From the NCBI GenBank assembly GCA_910578405.1, contig CAJTQO010000026.1:1-49451 (forward strand): a stretch of 49,451 bases of DNA, in the 5' to 3' direction. The stretch comes from an uncultured Lachnospiraceae bacterium. GTDB lineage: Bacteria > Bacillota > Clostridia > Lachnospirales > Lachnospiraceae. The notes below the pieces were generated by a model that did not search any database, was not told the DNA's origin, and saw only the letters and a program-made list of their open reading frames with translations. The position numbers and the translations under genes were made by a program. Positions 24,488 through 33,778 of this stretch are shown one piece after another; position 1 is the first letter of the stretch, and the number at the start of each line of letters is the position of its first letter.

Positions 24488-27400
24488 TTCTCCAATATCC
24501 TTTTCAATGTGGCAAACAAAGTATCCACGTCAATCGGTTTGGCGATATGTCCATTCATCCCGCATTTAAGCGCTTCCTGTTTGTCTTCCTCAAAAGCATT
24601 CGCTGTCATTGCTATAATCGGTATGGACGCCAGTTCCTGGTTCTCCAGGCTCTGAATCCGTTTTGCCGCCTCATAGCCGTTCATTACCGGCATCTGTATA
24701 TCCATCAGCACCAACTGGTAATATCCCGGTTCCGATTTGCTCAGCATATCCACTGCAATCTGTCCGTTCCCTGCCACATCTACGGAAAATCCCGCATCGC
24801 CCAGAATCACCACTGCAATTTCCTGGTTCATCTCAATGTCTTCCGTCAGCAAGATGCGTCCTTTGGGAATCTCCGGCTTTTGTCTGACAGCGTCCTTTTC
24901 TTTTTTTACATTGCTGTCTACAATGTTGCGCAGGCAATTGCGAAGCTCTGACAAAAACAAAGGTTTGCTGCAAAACGCCGTCACGCCGGCTGCCTTTGCC
25001 TCATCCTCAATATCCGTCCAGTCATAAGCTGTCAATACCAAGATAAGCGCTTTCTTCCCCATTTCGTTGCGGATTCGTCTGGCAACTTCTATGCCATTCA
25101 TATCCGGCAGCAGCCAGTCAATCACATACACCCGATAGCTGTCTTCCCTTGTCACGGCCTGATGGGTGCGAAGCACCGCTTCCTTCCCTGACAGCGTCCA
25201 TTCCGCGCGCATCCCAAGCTGGCCCAGCATATAGGACACACTGTCACAGGTGTTGAAATCATCATCCACCACTAAAGCCCTGTAATTTTTCAATTCCGCA
25301 ATTTCCGGCGGTTCCTTCGCTTCCGCATGAAGGCGGAACATAAAGGAAGCGGTGAATTCCGAGCCAACGCCCTGCTCACTCTTCACTTCAATAGAGCCAT
25401 GCATCATATCCACAATATTCTTGGTAATGGCCATCCCAAGCCCTGTCCCCTGAACCCCGCTGGCGGTTGTACTCTCTTCCCGTTCAAAAGGCTCAAAAAT
25501 ATGCGCCACAAACTCTTCGCTCATGCCAATGCCGGAATCCCGGATTAAAAATTCATAATACCCATACCCTTCCGGCGCCCCGGCTTTTTCCGTAATCCGG
25601 ATGTTAATAATGCCGCCTGCCCCCGTATACTTTACCGAATTGCTGACCAGATTCAACAACACCTGATTCAGGCGCAGCTTATCGCAGTAAATCTCTTCAT
25701 CAAAAACATCCACAGTGTCAATACGCAGCTCCAACTGTTTGGCATGGATATCCGCCTGTAAAATATTGCAAAGTCCGTGCAGTATCTCCGGCAGGCTGCA
25801 CAATTTTTCCTCCAGATGGATTTTGCCGCTTTCGATGCGGCTCATATCCAGCACATCATTAATCAGGCTTAACAAATGGTCGCCGGAAGTTTTAATCTTT
25901 TTCAAATATTCTTCCACTTGGTCCCTATGATCAATATGGGCAATGGCCAGTGTGGTAAAACCGACAATGGCATTCATAGGCGTCCGGATATCATGAGACA
26001 TATTGGAAAGGAAAATGCTCTTCGCCTTGCTGGCCCGTTTTGCCTGGGACAATGCATCCTCTAACAGGCTTTTCTTTTCCATTTCATTGCGGGTTTCCTC
26101 GTCCACGCTGTGGAAACCCAAAACAATGCCGTGCCCTTCCTCCCACAATCCTGCACGCACTGCCTTCATCTGGAAATACTTTACTTTACCGTCTTTCATT
26201 ACACGGTAATTCACATAATATGTTTTCTTTTCCGCCAGTTCTTCCCTCAGTTTCTCCCGGGCCACTGCCTGCCACAGCATATCCCTGTCATCCGCCTGCA
26301 CGAATTTCCTGATATAAAGCCCCATGCTTTCTTCCAGCGACATTTCCCCACTGAAAGCATCATCCAGCATATGTCCGCTATCATCATTGCGGACCGGCAC
26401 CCCCATCCCGGTATCCAGGTCAAAAAACCAGACTAAACTGTAATCTAAAACCAATGCCTGCACCAGTTCCTGCTGCCGCCGTTCCCGTTTCTTTTCTTCC
26501 AGTTTTTGTTCCGTTACATCCAATAGGAAACGTTGGTAGAACCGTTGGCCATTTTCTTCCAACAGCTTAATATTCCCCAGTACATGCAGCACTTCCCCGT
26601 CTTTATGCTGGATACGGTACTCAAGGCTGACGCTGTCCCCTGCCTTTTTCAATTCCTCTATGCCTTCTTTTAGCTTTTCCCTGTCTTCTTCCAGCACAGA
26701 CGGCGAAATCATATCAAATCCATTGCCTGCCATCTCTTTTTGCGACTCGTACCCCAAAATCCTAAGAGCCGCCCTGTTTATGCTAAGGATGCGCGACCCA
26801 TCTTCCGTATGGCACAAAACGCCGCAGTCCATTGCCATAAAGATAGCCTCCAGCGAACGGTTCTTTTCAATGATTTCCTGCTCATAAGCCCGTTCCTGCG
26901 TCACGTCAATAGCCACGCCTACCGTTCCCATCACACTCCCGTCCAAATCATACAACGGGGATTTGTAGGTGGCAAGCGTCCTCATCCCTTCCCCGGTCCG
27001 TATCACCTCTTCGGATACAAAGGTCTTGCGCTTCTCCATCACTTCCCGCTCTGACTCAATACATGCCGGGTCATCTTCTTCCACATCCCAAATATAGGCA
27101 TGTCCGCGCCCTTCCACCTGTTCCCTGGACTTATTGACCGTCCTGCAGAAACTGTCATTCACTTTTCTATGTATCCCATCCTTATCTTTATACCAGATGA
27201 GATTTGGCACATGGTTAATCGTGGCCTCCAGATAAGAATCTGCCTGCCAGAGGTCTTTCCCTACCTTATATGCCTGCTGCCACCGCAGGAACCGGAAGCG
27301 AATCTGCGCATCCCCCATGGGAACCGCCCAAATATCCTTCGCTTCGGGAAAAGCTGCCACCAGCATTTCCATCTGCCCTTCTGCCGCTAACAGGATTACT

Positions 27401-27627
27401 TCTGTTTCCCCGCTTTTTCCTGCAAACAGCCCTCGCACATCCGTTTCCGCATCCATATCCTGTAAATTGGCAAAAATAACATCCGCCTCTGCCGCCAATG
27501 CCCCATCCAGCTTGCCGCTCTCTGAAAACTCATGGGTAAAGCGCTCCAGCGGCGGCATTTCCCTTATAATCTCAAAAACCCTGCAGGACTGACCTGCAAA
27601 ATAGAAACGAAGGCCACAATGATACAT
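24478..27627 (-). CDS. Hybrid sensor histidine kinase with two receiver domains
   Basis: A 1049-aa, apparently cytoplasmic sensor kinase. The first ~120 residues resemble a diverged receiver-like or input region. Two to three PAS domains follow (NHVPNLIWYKDKDGIHRKVN; GRGHAYIWDVEEDDP; ILSINRAALRILGYESQ). HisKA carries FLSNMSHDIRTPMNAIVGF (His near 545). The ATPase has LNLVSNSVKYTGAGG, RDSGIGMSEEF and GTGLGMAITKNIVDMM. Receiver 1 has phospho-Asp in YVIDWLLPDMNGIEVA (near 839). Receiver 2 has VLMDIQMPVMNGYEAA (near 975). No HPt domain or membrane segment is seen. The start at 27627 has GGGAGG eight bases upstream; the frame to 27657 is less likely. The stop lies within its terminator. No partner regulator is adjacent. 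Confidence 0.95.
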   Translation of the reverse strand: MYHCGLRFYFAGQSCRVFEIIREMPPLERFTHEFSESGKLDGALAAEADVIFANLQDMDAETDVRGLFAGKSGETEVILLAAEGQMEMLVAAFPEAKDIWAVPMGDAQIRFRFLRWQQAYKVGKDLWQADSYLEATINHVPNLIWYKDKDGIHRKVNDSFCRTVNKSREQVEGRGHAYIWDVEEDDPACIESEREVMEKRKTFVSEEVIRTGEGMRTLATYKSPLYDLDGSVMGTVGVAIDVTQERAYEQEIIEKNRSLEAIFMAMDCGVLCHTEDGSRILSINRAALRILGYESQKEMAGNGFDMISPSVLEEDREKLKEGIEELKKAGDSVSLEYRIQHKDGEVLHVLGNIKLLEENGQRFYQRFLLDVTEQKLEEKKRERRQQELVQALVLDYSLVWFFDLDTGMGVPVRNDDSGHMLDDAFSGEMSLEESMGLYIRKFVQADDRDMLWQAVAREKLREELAEKKTYYVNYRVMKDGKVKYFQMKAVRAGLWEEGHGIVLGFHSVDEETRNEMEKKSLLEDALSQAKRASKAKSIFLSNMSHDIRTPMNAIVGFTTLAIAHIDHRDQVEEYLKKIKTSGDHLLSLINDVLDMSRIESGKIHLEEKLCSLPEILHGLCNILQADIHAKQLELRIDTVDVFDEEIYCDKLRLNQVLLNLVSNSVKYTGAGGIINIRITEKAGAPEGYGYYEFLIRDSGIGMSEEFVAHIFEPFEREESTTASGVQGTGLGMAITKNIVDMMHGSIEVKSEQGVGSEFTASFMFRLHAEAKEPPEIAELKNYRALVVDDDFNTCDSVSYMLGQLGMRAEWTLSGKEAVLRTHQAVTREDSYRVYVIDWLLPDMNGIEVARRIRNEMGKKALILVLTAYDWTDIEDEAKAAGVTAFCSKPLFLSELRNCLRNIVDSNVKKEKDAVRQKPEIPKGRILLTEDIEMNQEIAVVILGDAGFSVDVAGNGQIAVDMLSKSEPGYYQLVLMDIQMPVMNGYEAAKRIQSLENQELASIPIIAMTANAFEEDKQEALKCGMNGHIAKPIDVDTLFATLKRILEKEG

Positions 27628-27844
27628 TGTTCTTTCCTCCCATGTCATTGCAATCACTTGTCATTTGGCATGATATTTTTTCTTTACACGCAAAACAGCG
27701 GAACCAATTAAATTACCGCGCATTACTGGCACTCCGCCTATAATACTATTCTAGCAAGTGTATCATTCCATGTCAATATCAAACATCCCTTTGCTTATGC
27801 ATCATTGCCAGCAAATCGTTACTGTTCACTCCGCAGTAACAGGT

Positions 27845-27882
27845 AAAAATCCATGCAAAATTCGCTTCGCAAATGGATTTTT
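27845..27882 (-). terminator. Terminator overlapping the cbiK stop
   Basis: Arms aaaaatccat (27845-27854) and atggattttt (27873-27882) flank an AT-rich loop. On the minus strand the arm ends in a T-run. The TAA stop lies in the stem. Confidence 0.6.
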
Positions 27883-28696
27883 ATACCCGATGCAAAACAG
27901 CCTTCCTCACATGCTTTACATATATCTCCCGGACTGCCGGAATTTCCCCAAGCCCTTCCAACACGCACTCCACTTCATACCCTGCATTATGCAGGGCCAG
28001 CCTCCAGGAGCCTTCCTGACCGCCTGCCATTTCCCGCCTGGCATGTTTCCCCGCTGACAGCATAAGCGGCGCAAGGACTGCCTTTCGATAAATCCCCTTT
28101 TTCCCCATGACGTCCAGAATCCTCCCCAATCCAGGCTCTCCCTCCATCACGCCGATATAATAGTTCCCATATCCCGCCCTGCGCAGCTTTTCCTGCAGCA
28201 TAGAATAGGCGCAATTGGCTTCCCCCTGCGTCCCATGTCCCATAAAGCAAATGGCCGTCTCTCCCTTGTCAAAGACAGACATTTTCCCTGTAACCGCCCT
28301 GGCCACAGCCTCAAAGTCCTCTGTCGCTGAAAGCAGCGGCTCTCCAAGCGCAACTTTCGCAAATCTGTCCCTATACTGTCCCAAAACAGCCACCAGCTTC
28401 TCATATTCCGTCCCCTTCACCAAATAGACAGGCTGGACGGCCAGTTCTGTAATGCCTTCCGCCGCCGCTTTCCTCAATGCTTCCTCCAAACAATCCGCTT
28501 CCACCTTGCAATGCGCCTTTAACCGTTCCAAAACTGTCCGGTTGGAAAAAGCCAATCGCACCTTCCAAGCCGGAAATGCCCTGGCCACATCTTTCTCCAC
28601 TGCCCCTATGGTTCTCTCATAGCTTTCCATATTGTCTGCTCCAAACCCTACCGCCAATATCATCCGATGTTCCCCTGCATCAAACCATTCTTCCAT
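27881..28696 (-). CDS. cbiK: Sirohydrochlorin cobaltochelatase CbiK
   Basis: A class II chelatase that inserts Co2+ into sirohydrochlorin in the anaerobic cobalamin pathway. Family features: the start MILAVGFGADNMESYERTI, then AFSNRTVLERLKAH, VQPVYLVKGTEYEKL, FMGHGTQGEANCAYSML (metal-binding His) and, further on, LMLSAGKHARREMAGG with the second metal-ligand His. Length 271 aa fits CbiK. An alternative start is the ATG at 28663, where the family alignment normally begins; the upstream ATG has AGGGGGG four bases before it. No other cobalamin gene is in the window and no cobalamin riboswitch was recognised upstream, which is unusual for the family. It could also serve siroheme or salvage. Confidence 0.92.
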   Translation of the reverse strand: MEEWFDAGEHRMILAVGFGADNMESYERTIGAVEKDVARAFPAWKVRLAFSNRTVLERLKAHCKVEADCLEEALRKAAAEGITELAVQPVYLVKGTEYEKLVAVLGQYRDRFAKVALGEPLLSATEDFEAVARAVTGKMSVFDKGETAICFMGHGTQGEANCAYSMLQEKLRRAGYGNYYIGVMEGEPGLGRILDVMGKKGIYRKAVLAPLMLSAGKHARREMAGGQEGSWRLALHNAGYEVECVLEGLGEIPAVREIYVKHVRKAVLHRV

Positions 28697-28783
28697 TCAG
28701 CCCCCCCTTACTTTCGAACGTATATCCCCTCATTTCTGACATACCAACTGCATTCCCGTCTAAAGAAAGCATCCTATTCTTGT

Positions 28784-28952
28784 GGCAATGTCATTCACTT
28801 AAGCTTTTCAAGATGGCGCCAGCCATAGACCTCAGTCCAGGCCATCGAAAGACGCCGGCGCTTAGGCGCCGTTGCGTCTGCCGTGAGCAAAAACGTGTCT
28901 GAATAAGGTCTATGGTTGACTCCATTCTGGAAACTTAAGTGAATGACATTGA
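28784..28952 (+). repeat. Dispersed inverted-repeat element, copy B
   Basis: A long imperfect palindrome. The outer arms aatgtcattcacttaag (28786-28802 and 28934-28950) are perfectly inverted, and the arms extend to about 46 bp with mismatches. The core between them contains its own perfect hairpin (gacgccggcgc, ttag, gcgccgttgcgtc). Core and inner arms are shared with copy A at 2751-2872 and fragment C at 4345-4392. It lies upstream of cbiK and downstream of the CZB chemoreceptor. No ORF. Confidence 0.8.
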
Positions 28953-29025
28953 TTCTTGCGAGGCCGCTTTACACCGCCCATACTGTTTATGTGCCATTTG
29001 CCTTTATGGGCCGTCCTTGCCCTTG

Positions 29026-30462
29026 TTATTCGAAAATACGTATCTCTTCTTTGGACAGTTCTTCCACCAGGCGAATCAGCTTCTGGAAATCCGCAAGCAG
29101 TTCTTGTGAGCAAACTTCCGCTTCCTTATAAATTTTCTTCCACTCTTCAGTCTGCCCGGCCTGTATGGCTGGGAGCATTTTCGTTCCATAGGAATGGAAC
29201 AGACGGTGCTTTTCACCAAGTCCATCCCAAATTCTTGCCACCTCCGGGTGCAGGGGGTGAAAAGCATAATAAAAACGGCCAAACCCGCATTTTGTGTAAT
29301 CGGTCTGCAAAACCTTTATTTTGCCTTCCTGCGCAATTTCCTTCAAAGTCCCCATCCAACCTTTGTGAGCCGTCACTGCGTTATGCATACAGTTTAGAAC
29401 CACCTGGTTATCCAGCATATAAAACGCATCCTGCGCCATGCCGCCCATAATTTTAATGGACTCATCCAATTGCTTTTCAATGGCTTTGGACGGCTCCACA
29501 AGTTCAGCGATGGAATGGCTGGACACAGCCAGCGTTCCGGTATCTTCCTCCAGTTTCTTGCACTGCCCGTTCACATTCTGCACTTGATGGTCCAATTCGT
29601 TCATGGAACTGCTGATTTCTTCACTGGCTGCCGCTAAGGAAGATACGGAATCCGCAATATGTCCCATACTGGTACGGTTCTGCCCGGTAATTTTCCATAC
29701 ATTCTGTATGCTTCCATTCATATGTTCCAACTCGGATATGGTAATGTCCACACTGTCCGAACTTTTTTGGGAAGCCTCCTGTATGCTGGTGAGAAAAGAA
29801 TCCATATTGCCTGTCAGCGATTTTGTCCTGTCCGCCAGTTCCCGTATTTCCTCCGCCACAACCGCAAATCCCCGTCCTGCCTCCCCGGCCCTGGCAGCTT
29901 CTATGGAAGCGTTCAATGCCAGCAGGTTCGTCTGGGAGGAAATGGCGTTGATAGCGTTTACCACCTCGTTCATATGCTGGATTACGTCAAACAGCCCATG
30001 CATTTCCGCTTTCATTTCCCCTGCGGTGGAAATCGCGGAAGAAGACAGTCCCGTAATAGAAGTCAGTTCCTTTTCACAGTTATGGATTTCCTCCATAATA
30101 TTGGCCGATTCATCCGAAAGCTCAATAATCGTTGTTGTCAGGTTTTCATGCGCCTTTGACACCTCGGAGGCAATATTGGCCGTAGAATTGGCCGCCTCAC
30201 TGATGTTTGTTATAGATGACGTAATGGAAGTATTGATTTTCTCCACTGTCCCCACATTGGTTTCTAATGTCAAATCCATGGCGCTCATACGGATTAATGC
30301 ATCCATGGTTTTAACAACAGCCTGTTCAAACTCTTTCCTTCCTCCCGTCAAACGCTGGTGGATTTGATTCAACTCCCCATTTTCCGGCACATACTGCATA
30401 TCCCTCAATCTGGAAATAGATTCAACGGCGGCATATGCAGCCCTTTTCCTTAACTTCATCAT
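29026..30462 (-). CDS. Soluble chemoreceptor with C-terminal CZB zinc-binding domain
   Basis: A cytoplasmic methyl-accepting protein. There is no membrane helix and no HAMP. The signalling hairpin carries INAISSQTNLLALNASIEAA and RGFAVVAEEIRELAD (about residues 170-220). The C-terminal ~125 residues match a chemoreceptor zinc-binding (CZB) domain: AHKGWMGTLKEI, TDYTKCGFGRFYY, HPLHPEVARIWDGLGEKH and RLFHSYG, with the conserved His/Cys/His/His ligands. CZB receptors respond to zinc or to oxidants such as hypochlorous acid through the bound zinc thiolate. 478 aa. The short N-terminal region (1-40) is not a known sensor domain. It lies next to the Fur/PerR-like gene, which might reflect a shared redox or metal theme, but this is inference. 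Confidence 0.94.
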   Translation of the reverse strand: MMKLRKRAAYAAVESISRLRDMQYVPENGELNQIHQRLTGGRKEFEQAVVKTMDALIRMSAMDLTLETNVGTVEKINTSITSSITNISEAANSTANIASEVSKAHENLTTTIIELSDESANIMEEIHNCEKELTSITGLSSSAISTAGEMKAEMHGLFDVIQHMNEVVNAINAISSQTNLLALNASIEAARAGEAGRGFAVVAEEIRELADRTKSLTGNMDSFLTSIQEASQKSSDSVDITISELEHMNGSIQNVWKITGQNRTSMGHIADSVSSLAAASEEISSSMNELDHQVQNVNGQCKKLEEDTGTLAVSSHSIAELVEPSKAIEKQLDESIKIMGGMAQDAFYMLDNQVVLNCMHNAVTAHKGWMGTLKEIAQEGKIKVLQTDYTKCGFGRFYYAFHPLHPEVARIWDGLGEKHRLFHSYGTKMLPAIQAGQTEEWKKIYKEAEVCSQELLADFQKLIRLVEELSKEEIRIFE

Positions 30463-30523
30463 ATCCTGTCCTTTCTTTTTGTCCTTGCCCTTATATTAGA
30501 AACAACATAGCAGTCCTCCCCCT

Positions 30524-30904
30524 CTACTCCCCGGTTCCCTCATTCCTTTTCTTTAAACAGTCTGCACAAATATAATTAATTTTCAAATCGTAGGAAATCA
30601 TAGGGAAATCCATCTGGCTTTGCAGCTTTTGCGTCAAATCCTCCAAAGCAATATCCGACAGTTTCCCTCACCTTCTGCATACTATATGGTCATGGCGCGT
30701 CATCCGGTCAAAACGATCCGGACACCCCTCCACAGAAACCTTTCGGATAAAACCCTCACGGTATAAAAAAGACAAATTATTATAAACCGTAGCAAGAGCT
30801 GCCTTTTCATTTTTTTCTTTTAAACGCAGGTAAATCTGCTCCGCTGTTAAATGCGTTTCCGCACTGTTAATAATTTCTAAAATATATCTGGCATTTTTTG
30901 TCAT
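30524..30904 (-). pseudogene. Fur/PerR-family regulator interrupted by an in-frame UGA
   Basis: A Fur-superfamily metal or peroxide regulator, 126 codons. The winged helix is intact (AEQIYLRLKEKNEKAALATV, YNNLSFLYREGFIRKV). The metal region reads DRFDRMTRHDHIVCRR, then a TGA at 30668-30670, and continues in the same frame as GKLSDIALEDLTQ ... NYICADCLKKRNE to a TAG at 30524. Homologues have a Cys at the TGA position (second Cys of the first CxxC), while the second CxxC is present here. Conservation downstream of the UGA points either to a very recent nonsense change (TGC to TGA), to a sequencing error, or to recoding. The start at 30904 is supported by GGAG seven bases upstream. A palindromic operator at 30932-30950 suggests autoregulation. 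If not read through, an 78-aa truncated protein results. Confidence 0.85.
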
Positions 30905-30931
30905 AAAACCCACTCCGCCCATAAAAAATAA

Positions 30932-30950
30932 AATAAGAATAATTCTTATT
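30932..30950. promoter_or_regulatory. Fur/PerR-type operator
   Basis: A perfect 9-1-9 palindrome, AATAAGAAT-A-ATTCTTATT, resembling Per/Fur boxes. It overlaps the start region just downstream of the -10 of the fur-like gene. Confidence 0.8.
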
Positions 30951-30952
30951 CT

Positions 30953-30980
30953 AGTTTAACACGATAACATATTTTGTCAA
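30953..30980 (-). promoter_or_regulatory. Promoter of the Fur/PerR-like gene
   Basis: TTGACA (30975-30980 complement), 16-nt spacer, TAAACT (30953-30958 complement), directly abutting the palindromic operator. Confidence 0.65.
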
Positions 30981-31015
30981 TATCCATATTTTCCGCATTT
31001 CTTTCTTCTTTCCCC

Positions 31016-31068
31016 AAAAACTATAACAAGCCCAGAATCACCATGATCCAGGGCTTGTTATAGTTTTT
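31016..31068. terminator. Terminator after mglC
   Basis: A perfect 18-bp stem (arms 31016-31033 and 31051-31068), with A-rich and T-rich ends that allow termination in both directions. It closes the sugar-transport operon. Confidence 0.85.
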
Positions 31069-31109
31069 ACCTATATTTTATTTTTCTTTCGGCAAAATAG
31101 GCTTACTGC

Positions 31110-32093
31110 TTATTTCTTCTGCAAATATTTTCTCAGGTCAAGCGCTACTGCAATCACAATTACAAGACCCTGTGCGATATAAGTATACGCCGGATCCACT
31201 CCAAGGAACTGCAGACAAATCTTCAGGATTTCAAACACCAGCACACCAATCAGAATGCCTCCCACCCGGCCAACGCCACCGTTAGCGGATACACCGCCGA
31301 TGGTGCAAGCCGCAATGGCCTCTAATTCATAACCGTTGCCGGTTGCAGTAGAAGCGCCGCCAGCCTTTGCGCCTACCAGAAAACCAGCCAGCGCATACAT
31401 ACAGCCTGCCAGAATGTATATGCGGATTAAGGATGCCTTGACATTGACGCCGGCAACCTGCGCTGCATTTTCATTCCCGCCGATGGCATACATATATTTC
31501 CCATGACGGGTTTTATTGTACAGAAACCAGAAATATACACCCACTGCCACCGCAAAAATCATCAGATATGGAATTGGCCCGATGGAACCGCTTGCCACTG
31601 TCAGGTAACTTTTCTTATAACCGCCCATAGGCTGGTTATTGGTAATCAAAGAACAAAGTCCGTAAATTACCGTCTGCATACCAAGAGTTGCAATAAACGG
31701 CGGAACTTTTAAAACAGAAACCACTACACCGTTTACGCCGCCAAAAACCCCCATAATAACCATAACAATAATCAGCGCCACTGGCCATGGAATATCCGGC
31801 ATCCATGGCAGCATACGGGCGGAATAGTCCAGGCTTTGCAGCAGCATGGCCGAAAGGCAGGCCGCTAACCCAACCGCGCGCCCGGCAGACAAGTCCGTCC
31901 CCTTTGTAATCAGACATCCTGACACGCCGCAGGCTATGATAAACCTGGGGGATACATTCACCACCAGGTTCTTAAAATTGTTTACCGTAAAGAAATTCTT
32001 TGTCGTAAATCCGGTCAGGATGGCCAACAGCGCGATAAGGATAATAATCGCATTGTTGGATATAAATTTTTTTATATCAAATGATTTTCCCAT
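31110..32093 (-). CDS. mglC: Galactose/methyl-galactoside ABC transporter permease MglC
   Basis: The membrane subunit of a CUT2-type sugar ABC importer. The N-terminus is SFDIKKFISNNAIIILIALLA, and 8-10 hydrophobic helices can be traced. CUT2 landmarks include GCLITKGTDLSAGRAVGLAA (the typical G..DLSVG region), VPPFIATLGMQTVIYGL and the EAA-like loop region YAIGGNENAAQVAGVNV. The ending EAIAACTIGGVSANGGVGRV is typical of RbsC/MglC. The length of 327 aa is slightly below that of E. coli MglC. It follows mglA by 30 bp and ends at the terminator at 31016-31068. Galactose or methyl-galactoside specificity is inferred from the binding protein; ribose cannot be excluded from this subunit alone. Confidence 0.94.
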   Translation of the reverse strand: MGKSFDIKKFISNNAIIILIALLAILTGFTTKNFFTVNNFKNLVVNVSPRFIIACGVSGCLITKGTDLSAGRAVGLAACLSAMLLQSLDYSARMLPWMPDIPWPVALIIVMVIMGVFGGVNGVVVSVLKVPPFIATLGMQTVIYGLCSLITNNQPMGGYKKSYLTVASGSIGPIPYLMIFAVAVGVYFWFLYNKTRHGKYMYAIGGNENAAQVAGVNVKASLIRIYILAGCMYALAGFLVGAKAGGASTATGNGYELEAIAACTIGGVSANGGVGRVGGILIGVLVFEILKICLQFLGVDPAYTYIAQGLVIVIAVALDLRKYLQKK

Positions 32094-32123
32094 GATAGTC
32101 TCCCTCTTCTCTTTGATATGCCT

Positions 32124-33635
32124 CTATGATTCAAACTGGGTCGCCAGCGCCATGATATTCTCCTGATTCGCCTCCCTGCCATCTAAAAACCCGGTTACAC
32201 GGCCATCACACATTACCATAATGCGGTCTGACATACCAATCAGCTCACTCATTTCGGAGGAAATCATAATAATGCTTTTCCCTTGCTTCGCCATCTCAGC
32301 AATGATACAATAAATTTCATACTTAGCCCCAACATCAATGCCGCGCGTAGGTTCATCCATAATAAAAACATCCGGATTATTGGCCAGCCAGCGGCTAATC
32401 AGCACCTTCTGCTGGTTCCCACCGGAAAGCGACTGAATCTGCGTCTTGGAAGATGGCGTCTTAATGGAAAGCTTCGCTACATTTTCCTGCACCAGTTCTT
32501 CAATCTTGGCGTCATTGAGCATTACCCCGCCGATCAGGTACTGGTTTAAGGATGCAATGGAAACATTGTCCGCAATGGACAATACTCCCAGAATCCCAGT
32601 AGCGCGGCGGTCTTCCGTCAGCATGGCTATCCCATTGTTGATGGCATCCCTGGGCTGGGTAATTTTTAACTCTTGCCCTTTGTATGTAATCCTGCCTGCA
32701 ATATGGCTGCGCAGCCCAAACAAACCTTCCATTAATTCCGTACGCTGCGCCCCTACCAGCCCTGCCACGCCTAAAATTTCACCTTTACGCAACTGGAAAG
32801 ACGCGTGGCGGAAACTCTTGGGATTGATGGATGTAAAATCCTCCACTTCAAACACCATTTCCCCTGGTACATTTTCACGAACCGGATACAATTCAGACAG
32901 CTCCCGGCCAACCATCTTCGTAATGATAAAATCCGTAGTCAAATCTTTGGCCGACCAGGTGCCAATATATTGGCCGTCCCGCATAATCGTCACTTCATCG
33001 CTGATACGCAGAATTTCATCCATCTTATGGCTGATATAAACGATAGAAACCCCTTTCGCCCGAAGCTCATTGATAATGGTAAACAAGGCTTCCACCTCCG
33101 CCGCCGTTAGAGACGAAGTAGGTTCATCCAAAATCAGCGCTTTACAGTCCGCCGAAACCGCCTTTGCAATTTCCACCAATTGCATCTGAGACACCGAAAG
33201 GCTTCCCAGCTTTGCCCTTGGATCGAAATTTAAATGAACTTCTTCCAGCACCCTGGCCGCATCCTCATACATCCGGTCATGGTCAACCACCGTAAAAGGC
33301 CCTAATTTTTTCATTGGATACCGACCCACATAAATATTCTCGCCGATGCTCCGTTCCGGTATCGGCTGCAATTCCTGATGCACCATGGCTATCCCGCGGT
33401 TCAATGCATCCAAGGGGCCTTTAATCTGTACATGTTCCCCTTCGTAAATCAATTCCCCCTCGTCCATGTGATAGATCCCGAACATACACTTCATCAAGGT
33501 CGATTTCCCAGCGCCATTCTCACCCATCAGGGCATGAACAGTGCCTGGCCGAAGGTTTAGCTGCGCCCCGTTCAATGCCTTCACACCTGGAAATGTCTTG
33601 ACGACATTGTGCATTTCCAAACGATACTTTGACAA
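32124..33635 (-). CDS. mglA: Galactose/methyl-galactoside ABC transporter ATPase MglA
   Basis: The dual ATP-binding cassette subunit of the CUT2 importer. Cassette 1 has Walker A GENGAGKSTLMKCMFG, signature LSVSQMQLVEIAKAV and Walker B LILDEPTSSL. Cassette 2 has a diverged Walker A (GLVGAQRTELMEGLFG), signature QSLSGGNQQKVLISRWLANN and Walker B FIMDEPTRGIDVG; this asymmetry is normal for MglA/RbsA. The start is taken as the TTG at 33635, because AAGGAGG lies eight bases upstream and the protein then begins SKYRLEMHNVVKTFPG like the family, giving 503 aa against 506 in E. coli. A longer frame reaches 33707 but lacks a ribosome-binding site. It lies between mglB and mglC. Confidence 0.94.
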   Translation of the reverse strand: MSKYRLEMHNVVKTFPGVKALNGAQLNLRPGTVHALMGENGAGKSTLMKCMFGIYHMDEGELIYEGEHVQIKGPLDALNRGIAMVHQELQPIPERSIGENIYVGRYPMKKLGPFTVVDHDRMYEDAARVLEEVHLNFDPRAKLGSLSVSQMQLVEIAKAVSADCKALILDEPTSSLTAAEVEALFTIINELRAKGVSIVYISHKMDEILRISDEVTIMRDGQYIGTWSAKDLTTDFIITKMVGRELSELYPVRENVPGEMVFEVEDFTSINPKSFRHASFQLRKGEILGVAGLVGAQRTELMEGLFGLRSHIAGRITYKGQELKITQPRDAINNGIAMLTEDRRATGILGVLSIADNVSIASLNQYLIGGVMLNDAKIEELVQENVAKLSIKTPSSKTQIQSLSGGNQQKVLISRWLANNPDVFIMDEPTRGIDVGAKYEIYCIIAEMAKQGKSIIMISSEMSELIGMSDRIMVMCDGRVTGFLDGREANQENIMALATQFES

Positions 33636-33778
33636 TTTCACAACCTCCTTTACTGTTTTATTCTGCCTCCATATATTGGCATATTGATATTTGCACCATC
33701 CCGTCATCCAGATATCAACATGCCAATGTATCTTTCCTTAACTGTCCCATTTTGCGAATCAGCTTATTGTAACAAATC

